Below, piece by piece: positions 36,675 through 45,591 of a DNA stretch of 64,000 nt. The DNA is from an uncultured Eubacterium sp. GTDB taxonomy: Bacteria > Bacillota > Clostridia > Oscillospirales > Acutalibacteraceae. Position numbers and translations under genes: made by a program. The stretch is taken from positions 237,930 through 301,929 of the forward strand of contig CALWHV010000014.1 in NCBI GenBank assembly GCA_944380545.1, in the 5' to 3' direction. Below the pieces are notes generated by a model. That model searched no databases, was not told the origin of the DNA, and saw only the letters and a program-made list of their open reading frames with translations. Positions within the stretch are counted from its first letter, which is position 1. Every line of letters begins with the position of its first letter.

Positions 36675-37181
36675 TCAAAGGTCCTCCGAAAAGGATTCCG
36701 AGCCTCTTTCAAGGGCGGTTGCACCTGTTCTTGCCATTTCAATAATGCCGAAATCGGAAACTGCGCCGATGAAATCGTCGATCGTGTCCGGAGTGCCGGT
36801 AAGCTCAAGCGTAAAGCTCTCAAGCGTTACATCGAGCACTCTGGCGCCGAACTTTCTGTTGGTGGCAAGAACTGCGTTCTTGGTCTCTATCCCCTTTGCG
36901 CGCACCTTGATAAGAAGAAGCTCCGAGGAAACGGAATTATCAGCCGTTAAAAGCTCTACCTTTTTAACTATCTCAAGCTTTAGGAGCTGCATCTCTATCT
37001 GGCGGGACATACCGCTCTCCGCCTCGGAAACGATGGTCATTCTGGAAAAGGCGGGGTCTTCCGTTTCGCTTACGGTAAGGGAATTGATGTTATATCCCCT
37101 GCGGCTGAAAAGGCTTGCAACGCGCTGCAAAACGCCGCTTTGGTTATCAACAAGAACGGAGAATATGTATTTTTCGGTCAT
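36675..37181 (-). CDS. ilvN: Acetolactate synthase regulatory (small) subunit
   Basis: This 168-residue subunit confers valine feedback control on IlvB. The N-terminal ACT domain reads YIFSVLVDNQSGVLQRVASLFSRRGYNI, with VSETEDPAFSRMTIV, and a C-terminal ACT-like domain ends FGIIEMARTG. The start is the ATG at 37181, eight bases after AGGGAG; a GTG three codons upstream lies inside that site. It follows ilvB by 18 bp. Confidence 0.95.
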   Translation of the reverse strand: MTEKYIFSVLVDNQSGVLQRVASLFSRRGYNINSLTVSETEDPAFSRMTIVSEAESGMSRQIEMQLLKLEIVKKVELLTADNSVSSELLLIKVRAKGIETKNAVLATNRKFGARVLDVTLESFTLELTGTPDTIDDFIGAVSDFGIIEMARTGATALERGSESFSEDL

Positions 37182-37199
37182 CTCAGGCACTCCCTTTCA

Positions 37200-38864
37200 T
37201 CAGTTGAATTTCATAATAATATCGTCTGACGAGCCGCCCGGCGGTATCATCGGAAGCACATTTGAATCCGGAGAAATGCGGCAGTCCACAAGCACGGGAC
37301 CGTTATATTCAAGCGCTTCCTTTACAACGGTTTCAATCTGCTCGTTATTCTCAAGGCGCATACCTTTAACGCCGAACGCCTCGGCAACCTTAACAAAATC
37401 GGTCTTCCTGCCGGGGTCGGTATCGGAAAATCTGTTGCCGTAAAACAGCTTTTGCCATTGGCGAACCATTCCGAGCACCATATTGTTCATAACGAACATA
37501 ACAACGGGCACATTATACGACGCCATAGTTGCAAGCTCGTTCAAATTCATATGGAAGCCGCCGTCGCCGGCGAAAAGCACTATCTTTTTATCGGGGCAGC
37601 CGAACGCTGCTCCGATTGAAGCGCCCATTGAATAGCCCATCGTGCCGAGACCGCCGCTTGTAAGCAAGGTGCGCGGCGTGTGGAACTTATAAAACTGAGC
37701 GGCCCAGAGCTGGTGCTGGCCTACATCGGTTACAACAATGGAATCCTTGGGCGTGTTTTCGTCAACAAATTCGATAAGCTTCTGAGGATTTACATAATCG
37801 TCTATCTGATTTTGAACGAACGGACGCTTCCAGCCGTCGATCTCAGCCCTCCACTCGGAATGGTCGGTCTTATCGATGCTGTCGGTCAGAAGCGGAAGAA
37901 CCTCCTTGAGGTCGCCCCTTATATGGCAGTCGGAATAAACATTCTTATCCATTTCGGCAGGGTCGATATCAATATGTATAACATCCGCCTTAGGAGCGAA
38001 TTTAAGACGGTTTCCGGCAACTCTGTCCGAAAACCTGGCGCCGCAGGCTATAAGAAGGTCGCACTGCGAGGCTGCCTTATTGGACTCAAATCTGCCGTGC
38101 ATACCTATCAAGCCGACATAAAGAGGGCTGTCGTGATCGAAAGCGCCGAGACCCATAAGCGAGGAAACTACGGGGCAGTCGAGCTTTTCGGCAAACTTTC
38201 TGATCTGACGGCTGCAATCCGAAGAAATGGCGCCGCCGCCGAGATATATGAGCGGACGCTTGCTGTTTTTGAGAAGCTCTGCCGCCTTTTCAACAGACCT
38301 GGTTTTGGGATGGACGGGCTCGTCCGGCTGCTGCTTCGGCGCGGGGTAATACTCGCATTTAGCAGAGGTGATGTCCTTGGGAATATCCACAAGCACAGGA
38401 CCCTTTCTGCCGCTTATAGCGATCCTGAAGGCGCTTCTTAAGGTATCCGCAAGCTCTTCTACGCTGCGAACCATAAAATTATGCTTAGTTATCGGCATAG
38501 TTATGCCCTTGATGTCTACCTCCTGAAAGGAATCCCTGCCTATCATAGAGGTGCCTACATTGCAGGTTATTGCAACGATCGGAATAGAATCCATATAAGC
38601 GGTTGCAATACCCGTTACAAGATTTGTTGAGCCCGGGCCGGAGGTGGCAAAGCAAACGCCCACCTTGCCGGTTGCCCTTGCATAGCCGTCGGCGGCGTGA
38701 GAGGCGCCCTGCTCGTGAGCCGTGAGGATATGCTTGAATGTATCGCCGTATTTATACAGCTCGTCAAAAATATTAAGTATCGTGCCGCCGGGGTAGCCGA
38801 ACACCGTATCCACCCCCTGCTCCTTGAGAACCTCAAGAACGATCTGAGAGCCGTTTAATTTCAT
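37200..38864 (-). CDS. ilvB: Acetolactate synthase catalytic (large) subunit
   Basis: This thiamine-diphosphate enzyme condenses pyruvate (or with 2-ketobutyrate) in the first common step of valine, leucine and isoleucine synthesis. The catalytic Glu is in AHEQGASHAADGYARATGK, the middle FAD-binding domain is present, and the cofactor motif is GDGGFHMNLNELATMASYNV. 554 residues, full length. It leads the operon ilvB-ilvN-leuC-leuD-34441 with a promoter 43 bp upstream and a strong GGAGGG site. The leader (about 36 nt) is too short for a T-box. Confidence 0.97.
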   Translation of the reverse strand: MKLNGSQIVLEVLKEQGVDTVFGYPGGTILNIFDELYKYGDTFKHILTAHEQGASHAADGYARATGKVGVCFATSGPGSTNLVTGIATAYMDSIPIVAITCNVGTSMIGRDSFQEVDIKGITMPITKHNFMVRSVEELADTLRSAFRIAISGRKGPVLVDIPKDITSAKCEYYPAPKQQPDEPVHPKTRSVEKAAELLKNSKRPLIYLGGGAISSDCSRQIRKFAEKLDCPVVSSLMGLGAFDHDSPLYVGLIGMHGRFESNKAASQCDLLIACGARFSDRVAGNRLKFAPKADVIHIDIDPAEMDKNVYSDCHIRGDLKEVLPLLTDSIDKTDHSEWRAEIDGWKRPFVQNQIDDYVNPQKLIEFVDENTPKDSIVVTDVGQHQLWAAQFYKFHTPRTLLTSGGLGTMGYSMGASIGAAFGCPDKKIVLFAGDGGFHMNLNELATMASYNVPVVMFVMNNMVLGMVRQWQKLFYGNRFSDTDPGRKTDFVKVAEAFGVKGMRLENNEQIETVVKEALEYNGPVLVDCRISPDSNVLPMIPPGGSSDDIIMKFN

Positions 38865-38906
38865 TGCAATCCCTCCGTTTATAGAGTTAATAAAATATTT
38901 ATAGAT

Positions 38907-38935
38907 ATTTTAGTATTTTTATCACATAAAGTCAA
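38907..38935 (-). promoter_or_regulatory. Promoter of the ilvB operon
   Basis: TTGACT (38930-38935, minus strand) and TAAAAT (38907-38912) have a 17 bp spacer. Confidence 0.75.
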
Positions 38936-38971
38936 GGAATAATTTGATGTACAAGGCCGGCGCGGGCAATT

Positions 38972-39005
38972 ATCACTTGCCAAATCAAGGCAGGTGATAT
39001 ATACT
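38972..39005 (+). promoter_or_regulatory. Promoter of ychF with an overlapping inverted repeat
   Basis: TTGCCA (38977-38982) and TATACT (39000-39005) are 17 bp apart. The inverted repeat ATCACTTGCC/GGCAGGTGAT (38972-38998, one mismatch) spans the -35 and spacer and could be an operator or a small RNA hairpin. Confidence 0.6.
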
Positions 39006-39035
39006 ATATAAAAACAACGCGATGGGAGACTTGAT

Positions 39036-40130
39036 ATGAAGCTCGGAATAGTTGGACTTCCGAATGTTGGAAAAAGCACATTATTCAACGCCATAACAAA
39101 CGCGGGCGCGCAGAGCGCGAATTACCCTTTCTGCACGATAGAGCCAAATGTGGGTATGGTGAGCGTGCCCGACGAAAGGCTCGACAGGCTTGCCGAGATG
39201 TACGAGCCGGATAAATTCACGCCCGCTTCGATAGAATTTGTTGACATAGCAGGACTCGTTAAGGGCGCAAGCAAGGGCGAGGGCCTCGGCAACAAATTTT
39301 TGAGCCATATAAGAGAGGTAGACGCGGTCATACATGTTGTCAGATGCTTTGAAAACGACGATATAACGCATGTTGACGGCAGTATAGACCCAGTAAGAGA
39401 CATAGACACGATAAATCTTGAGCTTATCCTTTCCGACCTTGATATTCTCAGCCGCAGGCTTGAGGGAAGGCGCAAGGCGCTGAAGGGCGACAAAACGCTT
39501 GCCGGCGAGGTTGAATTTCTTGAAAGGCTCTCTGCTGAAATGGAGCAGGGGCGCACGGCGCGCAGCTGTGACATAAGCGATGATGAGCGCGAATATCTTA
39601 AAGAGGTTTCTCTGCTGACGCTCAAGCCCGTCATCTACGCCTGCAATATGAGCGACGCGGACTTTGCCGCCGGCATAGAAAGCAACGCAAATTACGCCAA
39701 GGTAAAGGAGATAGCGCAGGCCGAGGGCGCGGAGACCTTTCCGATATGCGCCGAAACGGAGGCGGAGATCGCGACGCTTGACGACGAGGATAAGCGTATG
39801 TTTCTTGCTGACCTCGGACTTGAAAAAAGCGGCCTTGACAGGCTTATACAAAAAAGCTATTCCCTGCTGGGGCTAATCTCGTTTCTTACCGCCGGCAAAA
39901 AGGAGGTTCGCGCCTGGACGATCAAAAAGGGCACGAAAGCTCCGCAGGCAGCCGGCAAGATACACAGCGATTTTGAGCGAGGCTTTATCCGCGCCGAGGT
40001 TGTTTCCTTTGACGAGCTTATGAAAAACGGCTCTATGGCAGCTTGCCGCGAAAAGGGCCTTATCCGCAGCGAGGGCAAGGAATATGTTATGCAGGACGGC
40101 GATATCGTTGAATTCAGATTCAATGTGTAA
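39036..40130 (+). CDS. ychF: Ribosome-binding ATPase YchF
   Basis: This conserved P-loop protein (364 residues) of the Obg family prefers ATP and binds the ribosome. G1 is GIVGLPNVGKSTLFNAIT, G3 is VDIAGLVKGASKGEGLGNKFL, and the G4 position has YACNMSDAD in place of NKXD, which explains ATP preference. The C-terminal TGS domain has SFLTAGKKEVRAWTIKKG and ends EFRFNV. The ATG at 39036 follows GGGAG. It is divergent from the ilvB operon and probably monocistronic. Confidence 0.96.
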   Translation: MKLGIVGLPNVGKSTLFNAITNAGAQSANYPFCTIEPNVGMVSVPDERLDRLAEMYEPDKFTPASIEFVDIAGLVKGASKGEGLGNKFLSHIREVDAVIHVVRCFENDDITHVDGSIDPVRDIDTINLELILSDLDILSRRLEGRRKALKGDKTLAGEVEFLERLSAEMEQGRTARSCDISDDEREYLKEVSLLTLKPVIYACNMSDADFAAGIESNANYAKVKEIAQAEGAETFPICAETEAEIATLDDEDKRMFLADLGLEKSGLDRLIQKSYSLLGLISFLTAGKKEVRAWTIKKGTKAPQAAGKIHSDFERGFIRAEVVSFDELMKNGSMAACREKGLIRSEGKEYVMQDGDIVEFRFNV

Positions 40131-40172
40131 CGCATCAAAAAAACTGGTGTTCTTCTCAAATTTAACTGCTCC

Positions 40173-40201
40173 TTGACATTTTTTGCATTTTGTTATATTA
40201 T
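40173..40201 (+). promoter_or_regulatory. Promoter of the SigH-like gene
   Basis: A perfect TTGACA (40173-40178) and TATTAT (40196-40201) lie 17 bp apart, about 45 bp upstream of the ATG at 40246. Confidence 0.8.
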
Positions 40202-40245
40202 AAAATTAAGGCGGCGTATGCCGCTACGGTAAGCCGGAGGAAAGT

Positions 40246-40818
40246 ATGGACAGATTTGCCGACACGGATGAATCCGAGATTCTGGCGCTTGCCAAAGAAG
40301 GAGATAATGAGGCGATGAACTTCATTATCACAAAATACAAGTATATCGCCGTAAAGGAAGCCGCAAAGTGGACGAACGCTTCCGTTGAGCCGGAGGATCT
40401 GGCTCAGGAGGGTCTTATCGGGCTGCTTGCCGCCGTTAAATCGTTTGACGGCAGCAGGGGCGGCAGCTTTCTTTCATACGCGTATACCTGTGTGTTCAAT
40501 TCCATACAATCGGCGCTGCGAAAAGTGAGCAGGCAAAGGGATGTGCCGAAAAACAGTATTGTTCCGTTTGAAAAGGAATTTGTTGACGGGAAAATAAGTT
40601 CCTTAAGCGCCGAGGATTCTTTCCTTGCCGGGGAAAGCGTATCTTTGTTATTGCAGCAGCTTAATAAGAGCCTTTCTGAGCTGGAAAACAGTGTGTTAAG
40701 ATTGTTTTTGTTCGGTTGCAGCTACAACGAAATCGCAAAAAGGCTGGGCAAAAGCCCAAAGGCGATAGATAACGCTTTGCAGCGAATAAGAAAGAAGCTG
40801 CGGGATGTATCCTTCTGA
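40246..40818 (+). CDS. SigH-type sigma-70 family factor
   Basis: The 190-residue protein has sigma region 2 (FIITKYKYIAVKEA, EPEDLAQEGLIGLLAAVKSFDG, SFLSYAYTCVFNSIQSALRK) and region 4 (LSELENSVLRLFLFGCSYNEIAKRLGKSPKAIDNALQRIRKKL). The SRQRDVPKNSIVPFEKE linker resembles the TRQKHIPLNSYVSLDK segment of SigH, the sigma factor of early stationary phase and sporulation initiation. It lacks region 1.1 and is somewhat shorter than Bacillus SigH (218). Its ribosome site CGGAGGAAAGT is strong. A zinc-ribbon gene follows by 44 bp. Assignment to SigH rather than another small sigma factor is likely but not proven. Confidence 0.8.
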   Translation: MDRFADTDESEILALAKEGDNEAMNFIITKYKYIAVKEAAKWTNASVEPEDLAQEGLIGLLAAVKSFDGSRGGSFLSYAYTCVFNSIQSALRKVSRQRDVPKNSIVPFEKEFVDGKISSLSAEDSFLAGESVSLLLQQLNKSLSELENSVLRLFLFGCSYNEIAKRLGKSPKAIDNALQRIRKKLRDVSF

Positions 40819-40862
40819 AAATTCCCGAACAACCAAAACAGTTTTAAGAGAGGTAAAAAGCT

Positions 40863-41147
40863 ATGTATGAAGACAAAACTTTAGTCTGCAAGGACTGCGG
40901 TAAGGAATTTGTTTTTACCGCCGGCGAGCAGGAGTTCTACGCGGAAAAGGGCTTTGAAAACGAGCCCGTAAGATGCAAGGAATGCAGGAGTGCGAAGAAA
41001 GCCGCAATCAAGGCTTCAAGAGTTATGCACGACGCTGTTTGCGCAAGCTGCGGCGCCGAATGCAAGGTTCCCTTTGAGCCGAGAGACGACCGCCCCGTAT
41101 ATTGCAGCGAATGCTATGCAAAGCTTCAGGAAAACGGCACGCTTTAA
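40863..41147 (+). CDS. Zinc-ribbon protein, probable partner of the SigH-like gene
   Basis: The 94-residue protein has two zinc-binding halves. The first has CKDCGKEF and later CKECRSAKK with a FTAGEQEFYAEKGF spacer (the probable zinc-binding domain of the zf-trcl type); the second has CASCGAECKVPFEPRDDRPVYCSECYAKL (CxxC...CxxC). Such proteins are common in Clostridia with unknown function. It is in the same direction as the sigma gene and ends before a strong terminator, so co-transcription is likely. Confidence 0.85.
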   Translation: MYEDKTLVCKDCGKEFVFTAGEQEFYAEKGFENEPVRCKECRSAKKAAIKASRVMHDAVCASCGAECKVPFEPRDDRPVYCSECYAKLQENGTL

Positions 41148-41201
41148 AAACCGGCTTTAAATCAGATTAAAAAGGCGCATCCGAAATACAAAGAAAAAAA
41201 T

Positions 41202-41233
41202 ACCGCTTTGGCATCTGCCAAGGCGGTTTTTTT
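41202..41233 (+). terminator. Terminator between the zinc-ribbon gene and pyrI
   Basis: ACCGCTTTGGCA/TGCCAAGGCGGT (one G-T wobble) encloses a 2-base gap and is followed by seven T on the plus strand. On the minus strand AAAAAA upstream makes TTTTTT, so it can also terminate the pyr operon. Confidence 0.92.
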
Positions 41234-41237
41234 GCGC

Positions 41238-41648
41238 TTATTTGATTTTTGTTTCGCAGTAGGCGCAGCGGTAGGTGCCTTTATCGTCCGTTAGCACGAA
41301 TTCATAATCTACGCCATCCTCAACATTTGAGATGCAGCGCGGATTCGGGCATTTGCCCACATTTACGATATGCTGCGGACGCGAGAGCGACACCTTGGAA
41401 GCCTTGCCGTTTTTGATTATATTGACCGTTATTTTTTCGTCTATAAACGCGATGACATCAAAATCAAGCTCAATAAGCTCATTGACCTTGATGATGTCCT
41501 TAACGCCTATCTTTTGACTTTTCGCGTTTTGGATAAGCGCGACCTGGCATTTACAAGACGCCAGTCCGAGCGCGTCGTAGACCTTCATTCCGCAGCCTGC
41601 GGGTATATGATCGAGCACATAGCCGTTTTCTATCTTATCTACCTTCAT
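41238..41648 (-). CDS. pyrI: Aspartate carbamoyltransferase regulatory subunit
   Basis: This 136-residue subunit binds effector nucleotides and a structural zinc. The zinc site is CPNPRC, 23 residues later CAYC. The N-domain begins VDKIENGYVLDHIPAG. It is present alongside a short PyrB, so the enzyme should be the allosteric PyrB-PyrI assembly rather than the unregulated trimer typical of bacilli. Last gene of the operon; its start touches the pyrB stop. Confidence 0.95.
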   Translation of the reverse strand: MKVDKIENGYVLDHIPAGCGMKVYDALGLASCKCQVALIQNAKSQKIGVKDIIKVNELIELDFDVIAFIDEKITVNIIKNGKASKVSLSRPQHIVNVGKCPNPRCISNVEDGVDYEFVLTDDKGTYRCAYCETKIK

Positions 41649-42574
41649 CAGTCAAGCTCACCAGCCCATCTTAAAAGCGTTATTATAAGCGCCATTCTGA
41701 TAAACTTTCCGTTTCTTGCCTGCTCGAAATACCTGGCGCGGGAATCGGAATCGACCTCTTTTGCAATCTCGTTAACCCTCGGCAGCGGGTGCATAACGGT
41801 CAAGTCGCTCTTGGCGTTTTTAAGCTTTGAATTATCAAGGATAAAAGCGTCCTTATGCTTAAGATACTCGTCCTCGGAAAAGAAGCGCTCACGCTGAACG
41901 CGCGTCATATAAAGAATATCGAGCTGCGGCATAACATCCTCCATCTTTTCCGTTTCAAAGTAAGGGATGCCGTTTGCCTCAAGATAATCCGTTTTGATAT
42001 AATCAGGCACGGAAAGCTCCTTGGGGGATATCAGCACGAAGCTGATATCCGGATAGCGGCACATCGCCTTTACAAGGCTGTGCACCGTTCTGCCAAATTT
42101 AAGGTCGCCGCAAAGACCAATAGTAAGATTTGAAAGCCTGCCCTTTTCGCGGTGGATGGTCAGCAGGTCGGTCATGGTCTGAGTAGGATGGCTGTGACCG
42201 CCGTCTCCCGCGTTGATGACCGGCACGAGAGAAGCCGACGAGGCAACCTTGGGCGCGCCCTCAACGGGATGGCGCATCGCGATTATGTCCGCGTAGCCGG
42301 AAACGACTCTTACCGTATCCTCAACTGTTTCACCCTTTGAAGCGGAGGAGGTGTTCGCCTCTGAAAAGCCGAGCACGCTGCCGCCGAGCGAAAGCATTGC
42401 GGATTCAAACGAGAGGCGCGTTCTGGTGCTCGGCTCAAAAAAGAGCGTTGCAAGCTGCTTGCCCTCGCAAATCTTTGAATATGCCTTTTTGTTTTCAATA
42501 ATATCATCGGCAAGAGCGATGATATCGTCTATCTCCGAAACGGAGAGATCTGTTGTGTCAAGAAGATGGCGCAT
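41648..42574 (-). CDS. pyrB: Aspartate carbamoyltransferase catalytic subunit
   Basis: The enzyme (308 residues) condenses carbamoyl phosphate and L-aspartate. The carbamoyl phosphate loop is [16 protein letters not shown]; other motifs are [17 protein letters not shown] and [14 protein letters not shown]. The start is the ATG at 42574, 4 bp past the pyrE stop; the longer frame to 42613 lies within pyrE and has no ribosome site. Confidence 0.96.
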   Translation of the reverse strand: MRHLLDTTDLSVSEIDDIIALADDIIENKKAYSKICEGKQLATLFFEPSTRTRLSFESAMLSLGGSVLGFSEANTSSASKGETVEDTVRVVSGYADIIAMRHPVEGAPKVASSASLVPVINAGDGGHSHPTQTMTDLLTIHREKGRLSNLTIGLCGDLKFGRTVHSLVKAMCRYPDISFVLISPKELSVPDYIKTDYLEANGIPYFETEKMEDVMPQLDILYMTRVQRERFFSEDEYLKHKDAFILDNSKLKNAKSDLTVMHPLPRVNEIAKEVDSDSRARYFEQARNGKFIRMALIITLLRWAGELD

Positions 42575-42578
42575 AATA

Positions 42579-43244
42579 TTACGATTCCTTTCCAGAAGCA
42601 CCGTATACCTCAAGATAATCCCTTATGCGGCGCACATTCTGCTCATTGCCACCCTCAAGCTCAAGGTATTCGATAATATCGTATACATCAACGATGGAAT
42701 AGACGGGAAAGCCGTACTGCTTTTCTACCTCGTCGATAGCGGAGAGCTCTCCCCTGCCTTTCTCCTTTCTGTCTACCATAACAAAGGCGGCAACCACCTT
42801 TGAGCCCTTAAGCGGCGAGAGTATATCCATACTTTCTCTGATAGCCGTGCCGGCGGTTATGACATCTTCGGTTATAACGATATTTTCGCCGTCCTTGGGA
42901 GTGTAGCCAACAAAAACGCCGCCCTCGCCGTGGTCCTTCGCCTCTTTTCTGTTGAAGAAATATGGCACATCTATGCCGTGCTCCTCAAGGGCTACGGCAA
43001 CGGAAACAGCAATCGGGATGCCCTTATAAGCCGGACCGAAAAGCACATTTTTCCGATTGCCGAGCCTTTCTGTGTACGCCTTTGCGTAAAATTCGCCGAG
43101 CTTTTTCATCTGGGCGCCGGTCTTTATATCGCCGGCATTGATGAAATACGGTATCTTTCTGCCGCTTTTTGCCGTGAAATCGCCGAATCTGAGAACTCCG
43201 GCGCTCTCAAGAAATTTAATAAATTCCCTTTTATACTCCTGCAT
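42579..43244 (-). CDS. pyrE: Orotate phosphoribosyltransferase
   Basis: It converts orotate and PRPP to OMP. The 221-residue protein begins [22 protein letters not shown]. The PRPP loop is [18 protein letters not shown], and [11 protein letters not shown] with [13 protein letters not shown] form the active-site loops. It is 11 bp downstream of pyrF with a GGAGAGG site. Confidence 0.96.
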   Translation of the reverse strand: MQEYKREFIKFLESAGVLRFGDFTAKSGRKIPYFINAGDIKTGAQMKKLGEFYAKAYTERLGNRKNVLFGPAYKGIPIAVSVAVALEEHGIDVPYFFNRKEAKDHGEGGVFVGYTPKDGENIVITEDVITAGTAIRESMDILSPLKGSKVVAAFVMVDRKEKGRGELSAIDEVEKQYGFPVYSIVDVYDIIEYLELEGGNEQNVRRIRDYLEVYGASGKES

Positions 43245-43255
43245 AAGCCTCTCCT

Positions 43256-43954
43256 TTAACCAACAAATTCCTCAACGCAGCGTCTGTATGCCGCAACGGG
43301 GTCAGCCGCCTGTGTTATAGGTCTGCCCACAACGATATAATCCGAGCCTATTTCCCTTGCCCTTTCGGGCGTTGTGACGCGAACCTGGTCGCCCTTATCG
43401 CCGTCTGCAAATCTTACTCCGGGCGTAACGGTCAGAAAGCCTGCGCCGCAGGCATCCTTAACGAGCCCCGCCTCAAGCGGCGAGCAGACAACGCCGTCCA
43501 GCCCAGCCTCTTTGGCGTTTTGGGCATACTTGACTATCGTATCGTTAATTGAAGCGTTTATCAGCAGCTCTTTTTGCATCCTCTCCTCGCTTGTGGAGGT
43601 GAGCTGAGTTACCGCTATCAAAAGCGGGCGCGTTCCGTCCGCCCTTGTGAGGCCTTCAACCGCCGCCCTCATCATATCAACGGTGCCTGCGGCGTGAAGA
43701 TTTGTCATATCAACGCCGATATCGCGCAGAACGCTCATCGACTTTTTGACGGTGTTCGGTATATCGTGAAGCTTAAGGTCAAGAAATATCTTATGACCCC
43801 TTGCCTTTATTTCGCGGACGATATCCGGCCCCTCGGCATAAAAAAGCTCCATACCGATTTTCACAAAAGGCTTTTCCTGTGTGAAGCCGCCGAGAAAATC
43901 GAGCGCCTGCGCCCTGCTGCTGAAATCGCAGGCGATAATAACATCCTTGCCCAT
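43256..43954 (-). CDS. pyrF: Orotidine 5'-phosphate decarboxylase
   Basis: This TIM-barrel enzyme (232 residues) makes UMP from OMP. The catalytic array is in [16 protein letters not shown] (group 1 form), with [12 protein letters not shown] and the phosphate loop [34 protein letters not shown]. Its ATG overlaps the pyrD stop by one base (TGATG). Confidence 0.96.
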   Translation of the reverse strand: MGKDVIIACDFSSRAQALDFLGGFTQEKPFVKIGMELFYAEGPDIVREIKARGHKIFLDLKLHDIPNTVKKSMSVLRDIGVDMTNLHAAGTVDMMRAAVEGLTRADGTRPLLIAVTQLTSTSEERMQKELLINASINDTIVKYAQNAKEAGLDGVVCSPLEAGLVKDACGAGFLTVTPGVRFADGDKGDQVRVTTPERAREIGSDYIVVGRPITQAADPVAAYRRCVEEFVG

Positions 43955-44865
43955 CAGTCTACCACTCCTATTATATCTTTAATTGCGGTTATGCCGAGCT
44001 TTTCGCACTCAGCGGGAAGCGCTTCAATTATTTTTTTGCAGGCAAACGGGTCAACAAGATTTGCCGCGCCCACCTGAACAGCCGTTGCGCCCGCCATCAT
44101 CATTTCTATTACATCTCGAGCCGACTGAACGCCGCCGCAGCCCATAACGGGGATGCTGCACGCCTTTGCAACCTGATATACCATCCTTACGGCGACGGGA
44201 AATACCGCGGCGCCGGAAAAGCCGCCCATTTTATTTGCTACAACGGGCTTTCTGCTTTTGATGTCTATACGCATACCGAGAAGAGTGTTTATAAGGCAGA
44301 CGCCGTCCGCTCCCGCCTCCTCGCACGCAAGCGCGATTTCGGCAATATCCGTAACATTGGGTGAAAGCTTGATAAACACCGGCTTTTTCGTAACCGCCTT
44401 GACAGCCCTTGTTACCTGAGCCGCGCTCTTAGCGTCTGTGCCGAATGACATACCGCCGCCGTGGACATTGGGGCAGCTTACATTGACCTCGAGCAGCCCG
44501 ACCTGCTCCTCTTTGTCAAGCAGGGCGCAGGTGTAGGCGTAATCCTCTACCGAAAAGCCGCTGACATTGGCGATGACCTTTTTATGAAAATACTTTTTCA
44601 TTTCGGGCAGCTCGTGATTTACAACATGCTCTACTCCCGGATTCTGAAGCCCGACGGAATTTATCATTCCAGCAGTACATTCCGCTATTCTGGGCGTAGG
44701 ATTGCCGAAGCGCGGCTCTTTGGTGGTTCCCTTGAACGAAAATGAGCCGAGGATATTTATATCGTAAAAATCCTTGAATTCATACCCGAAGCCGAAGGTG
44801 CCGCTTGCGGGGACGACCGGATTATCCATATGAAGGGAGCAAAGGTCAACGCTGAGATCTACCAT
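43954..44865 (-). CDS. pyrD: Dihydroorotate dehydrogenase, class 1B catalytic subunit
   Basis: This FMN enzyme (303 residues) oxidises dihydroorotate with NAD via PyrK. It contains [16 protein letters not shown], a catalytic Cys in [19 protein letters not shown], and the FMN phosphate motif [29 protein letters not shown]. The catalytic cysteine (not serine) and adjacent pyrK define the 1B class. Starts within the end of pyrK (7-bp overlap). Confidence 0.96.
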   Translation of the reverse strand: MVDLSVDLCSLHMDNPVVPASGTFGFGYEFKDFYDINILGSFSFKGTTKEPRFGNPTPRIAECTAGMINSVGLQNPGVEHVVNHELPEMKKYFHKKVIANVSGFSVEDYAYTCALLDKEEQVGLLEVNVSCPNVHGGGMSFGTDAKSAAQVTRAVKAVTKKPVFIKLSPNVTDIAEIALACEEAGADGVCLINTLLGMRIDIKSRKPVVANKMGGFSGAAVFPVAVRMVYQVAKACSIPVMGCGGVQSARDVIEMMMAGATAVQVGAANLVDPFACKKIIEALPAECEKLGITAIKDIIGVVD

Positions 44866-45587
44866 ATTATCTCCTCCCTTTCAAGCACGGGTCCGTCCTT
44901 GCAGATTCGCTTGCTGCCGTACTTCGTTTTGCACGAGCAGCCCATACAGGCGCCGAAGCCGCAGCCCATACGCTCCTCAAAGCTGTACTGCCCTGAGGTG
45001 CGCGCCTTTTGCTCGACAGCCCTGAACATCGGCATTGGGCCGCAGGTATAAAAATAGTCGTAATCATCCGGCATAGCGTCCGTAACAAAGCCCTTGACAC
45101 CGTATGAGCCGTCAGCAGTTGCGATAATTACCGGCACGCCGAGCGCTTTAAATTCATCTTCGTAAAAAATCTCTTCTTTTTTATTGAAGCCGAGTATTAC
45201 GGTGGGCTGCTGATCGGCGGCTATAAGCTGCTTTGTGAGATAATACATCGGCGGAACGCCGACGCCGCCGCCGATAACGAGCGGCTTTTTTGATTTTGAA
45301 ATATCGTAGCCGTTGCCAAGTCCCGTTAAGCAATCAAGCTCCGCTCCCCTGCCGAGAGCAGACATATATTCGGTGCCCTCGCCAACGACCTTATAGATTA
45401 TAACTATGCCGCCCGAAAAGACATCACAGACCGATATGGGGCGGCGCAGGAAGCGGCCGTCAAGCCTGATATTGATAAACTGCCCGGGCGCGGTAATATA
45501 TTCCGTGCTGCCCGATAGCCGCATCTCGTAGACGCCGGGCGCAAGACGGCGGTTTGACATCACTTTGTAAACATCGTTTTTATACAT
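44859..45587 (-). CDS. pyrK: Dihydroorotate dehydrogenase electron transfer subunit
   Basis: This 242-residue FAD and [2Fe-2S] protein passes electrons from PyrD to NAD. FAD motif RRPISVCDV, NAD site VIGGGVGVPPMYYL, and the cluster cysteines in ERMGCGFGACMGCSCKTKYG and ICKDGPV near the C-terminus. The start is the ATG at 45587, with GGAG eight bases upstream inside the carB stop region; the 45605 start lies inside carB. Confidence 0.95.
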   Translation of the reverse strand: MYKNDVYKVMSNRRLAPGVYEMRLSGSTEYITAPGQFINIRLDGRFLRRPISVCDVFSGGIVIIYKVVGEGTEYMSALGRGAELDCLTGLGNGYDISKSKKPLVIGGGVGVPPMYYLTKQLIAADQQPTVILGFNKKEEIFYEDEFKALGVPVIIATADGSYGVKGFVTDAMPDDYDYFYTCGPMPMFRAVEQKARTSGQYSFEERMGCGFGACMGCSCKTKYGSKRICKDGPVLEREEIIW

Positions 45588-45591
45588 CTCA

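Noticed and set aside
38865..38935. T-box leader before ilvB
   Set aside because: The transcript leader is only about 36 bases and has no T-box motif or attenuator hairpin.
39081..39851. Minus-strand frame opposite ychF (256 codons)
   Set aside because: Antisense to ychF, low-complexity composition, no promoter or ribosome site.
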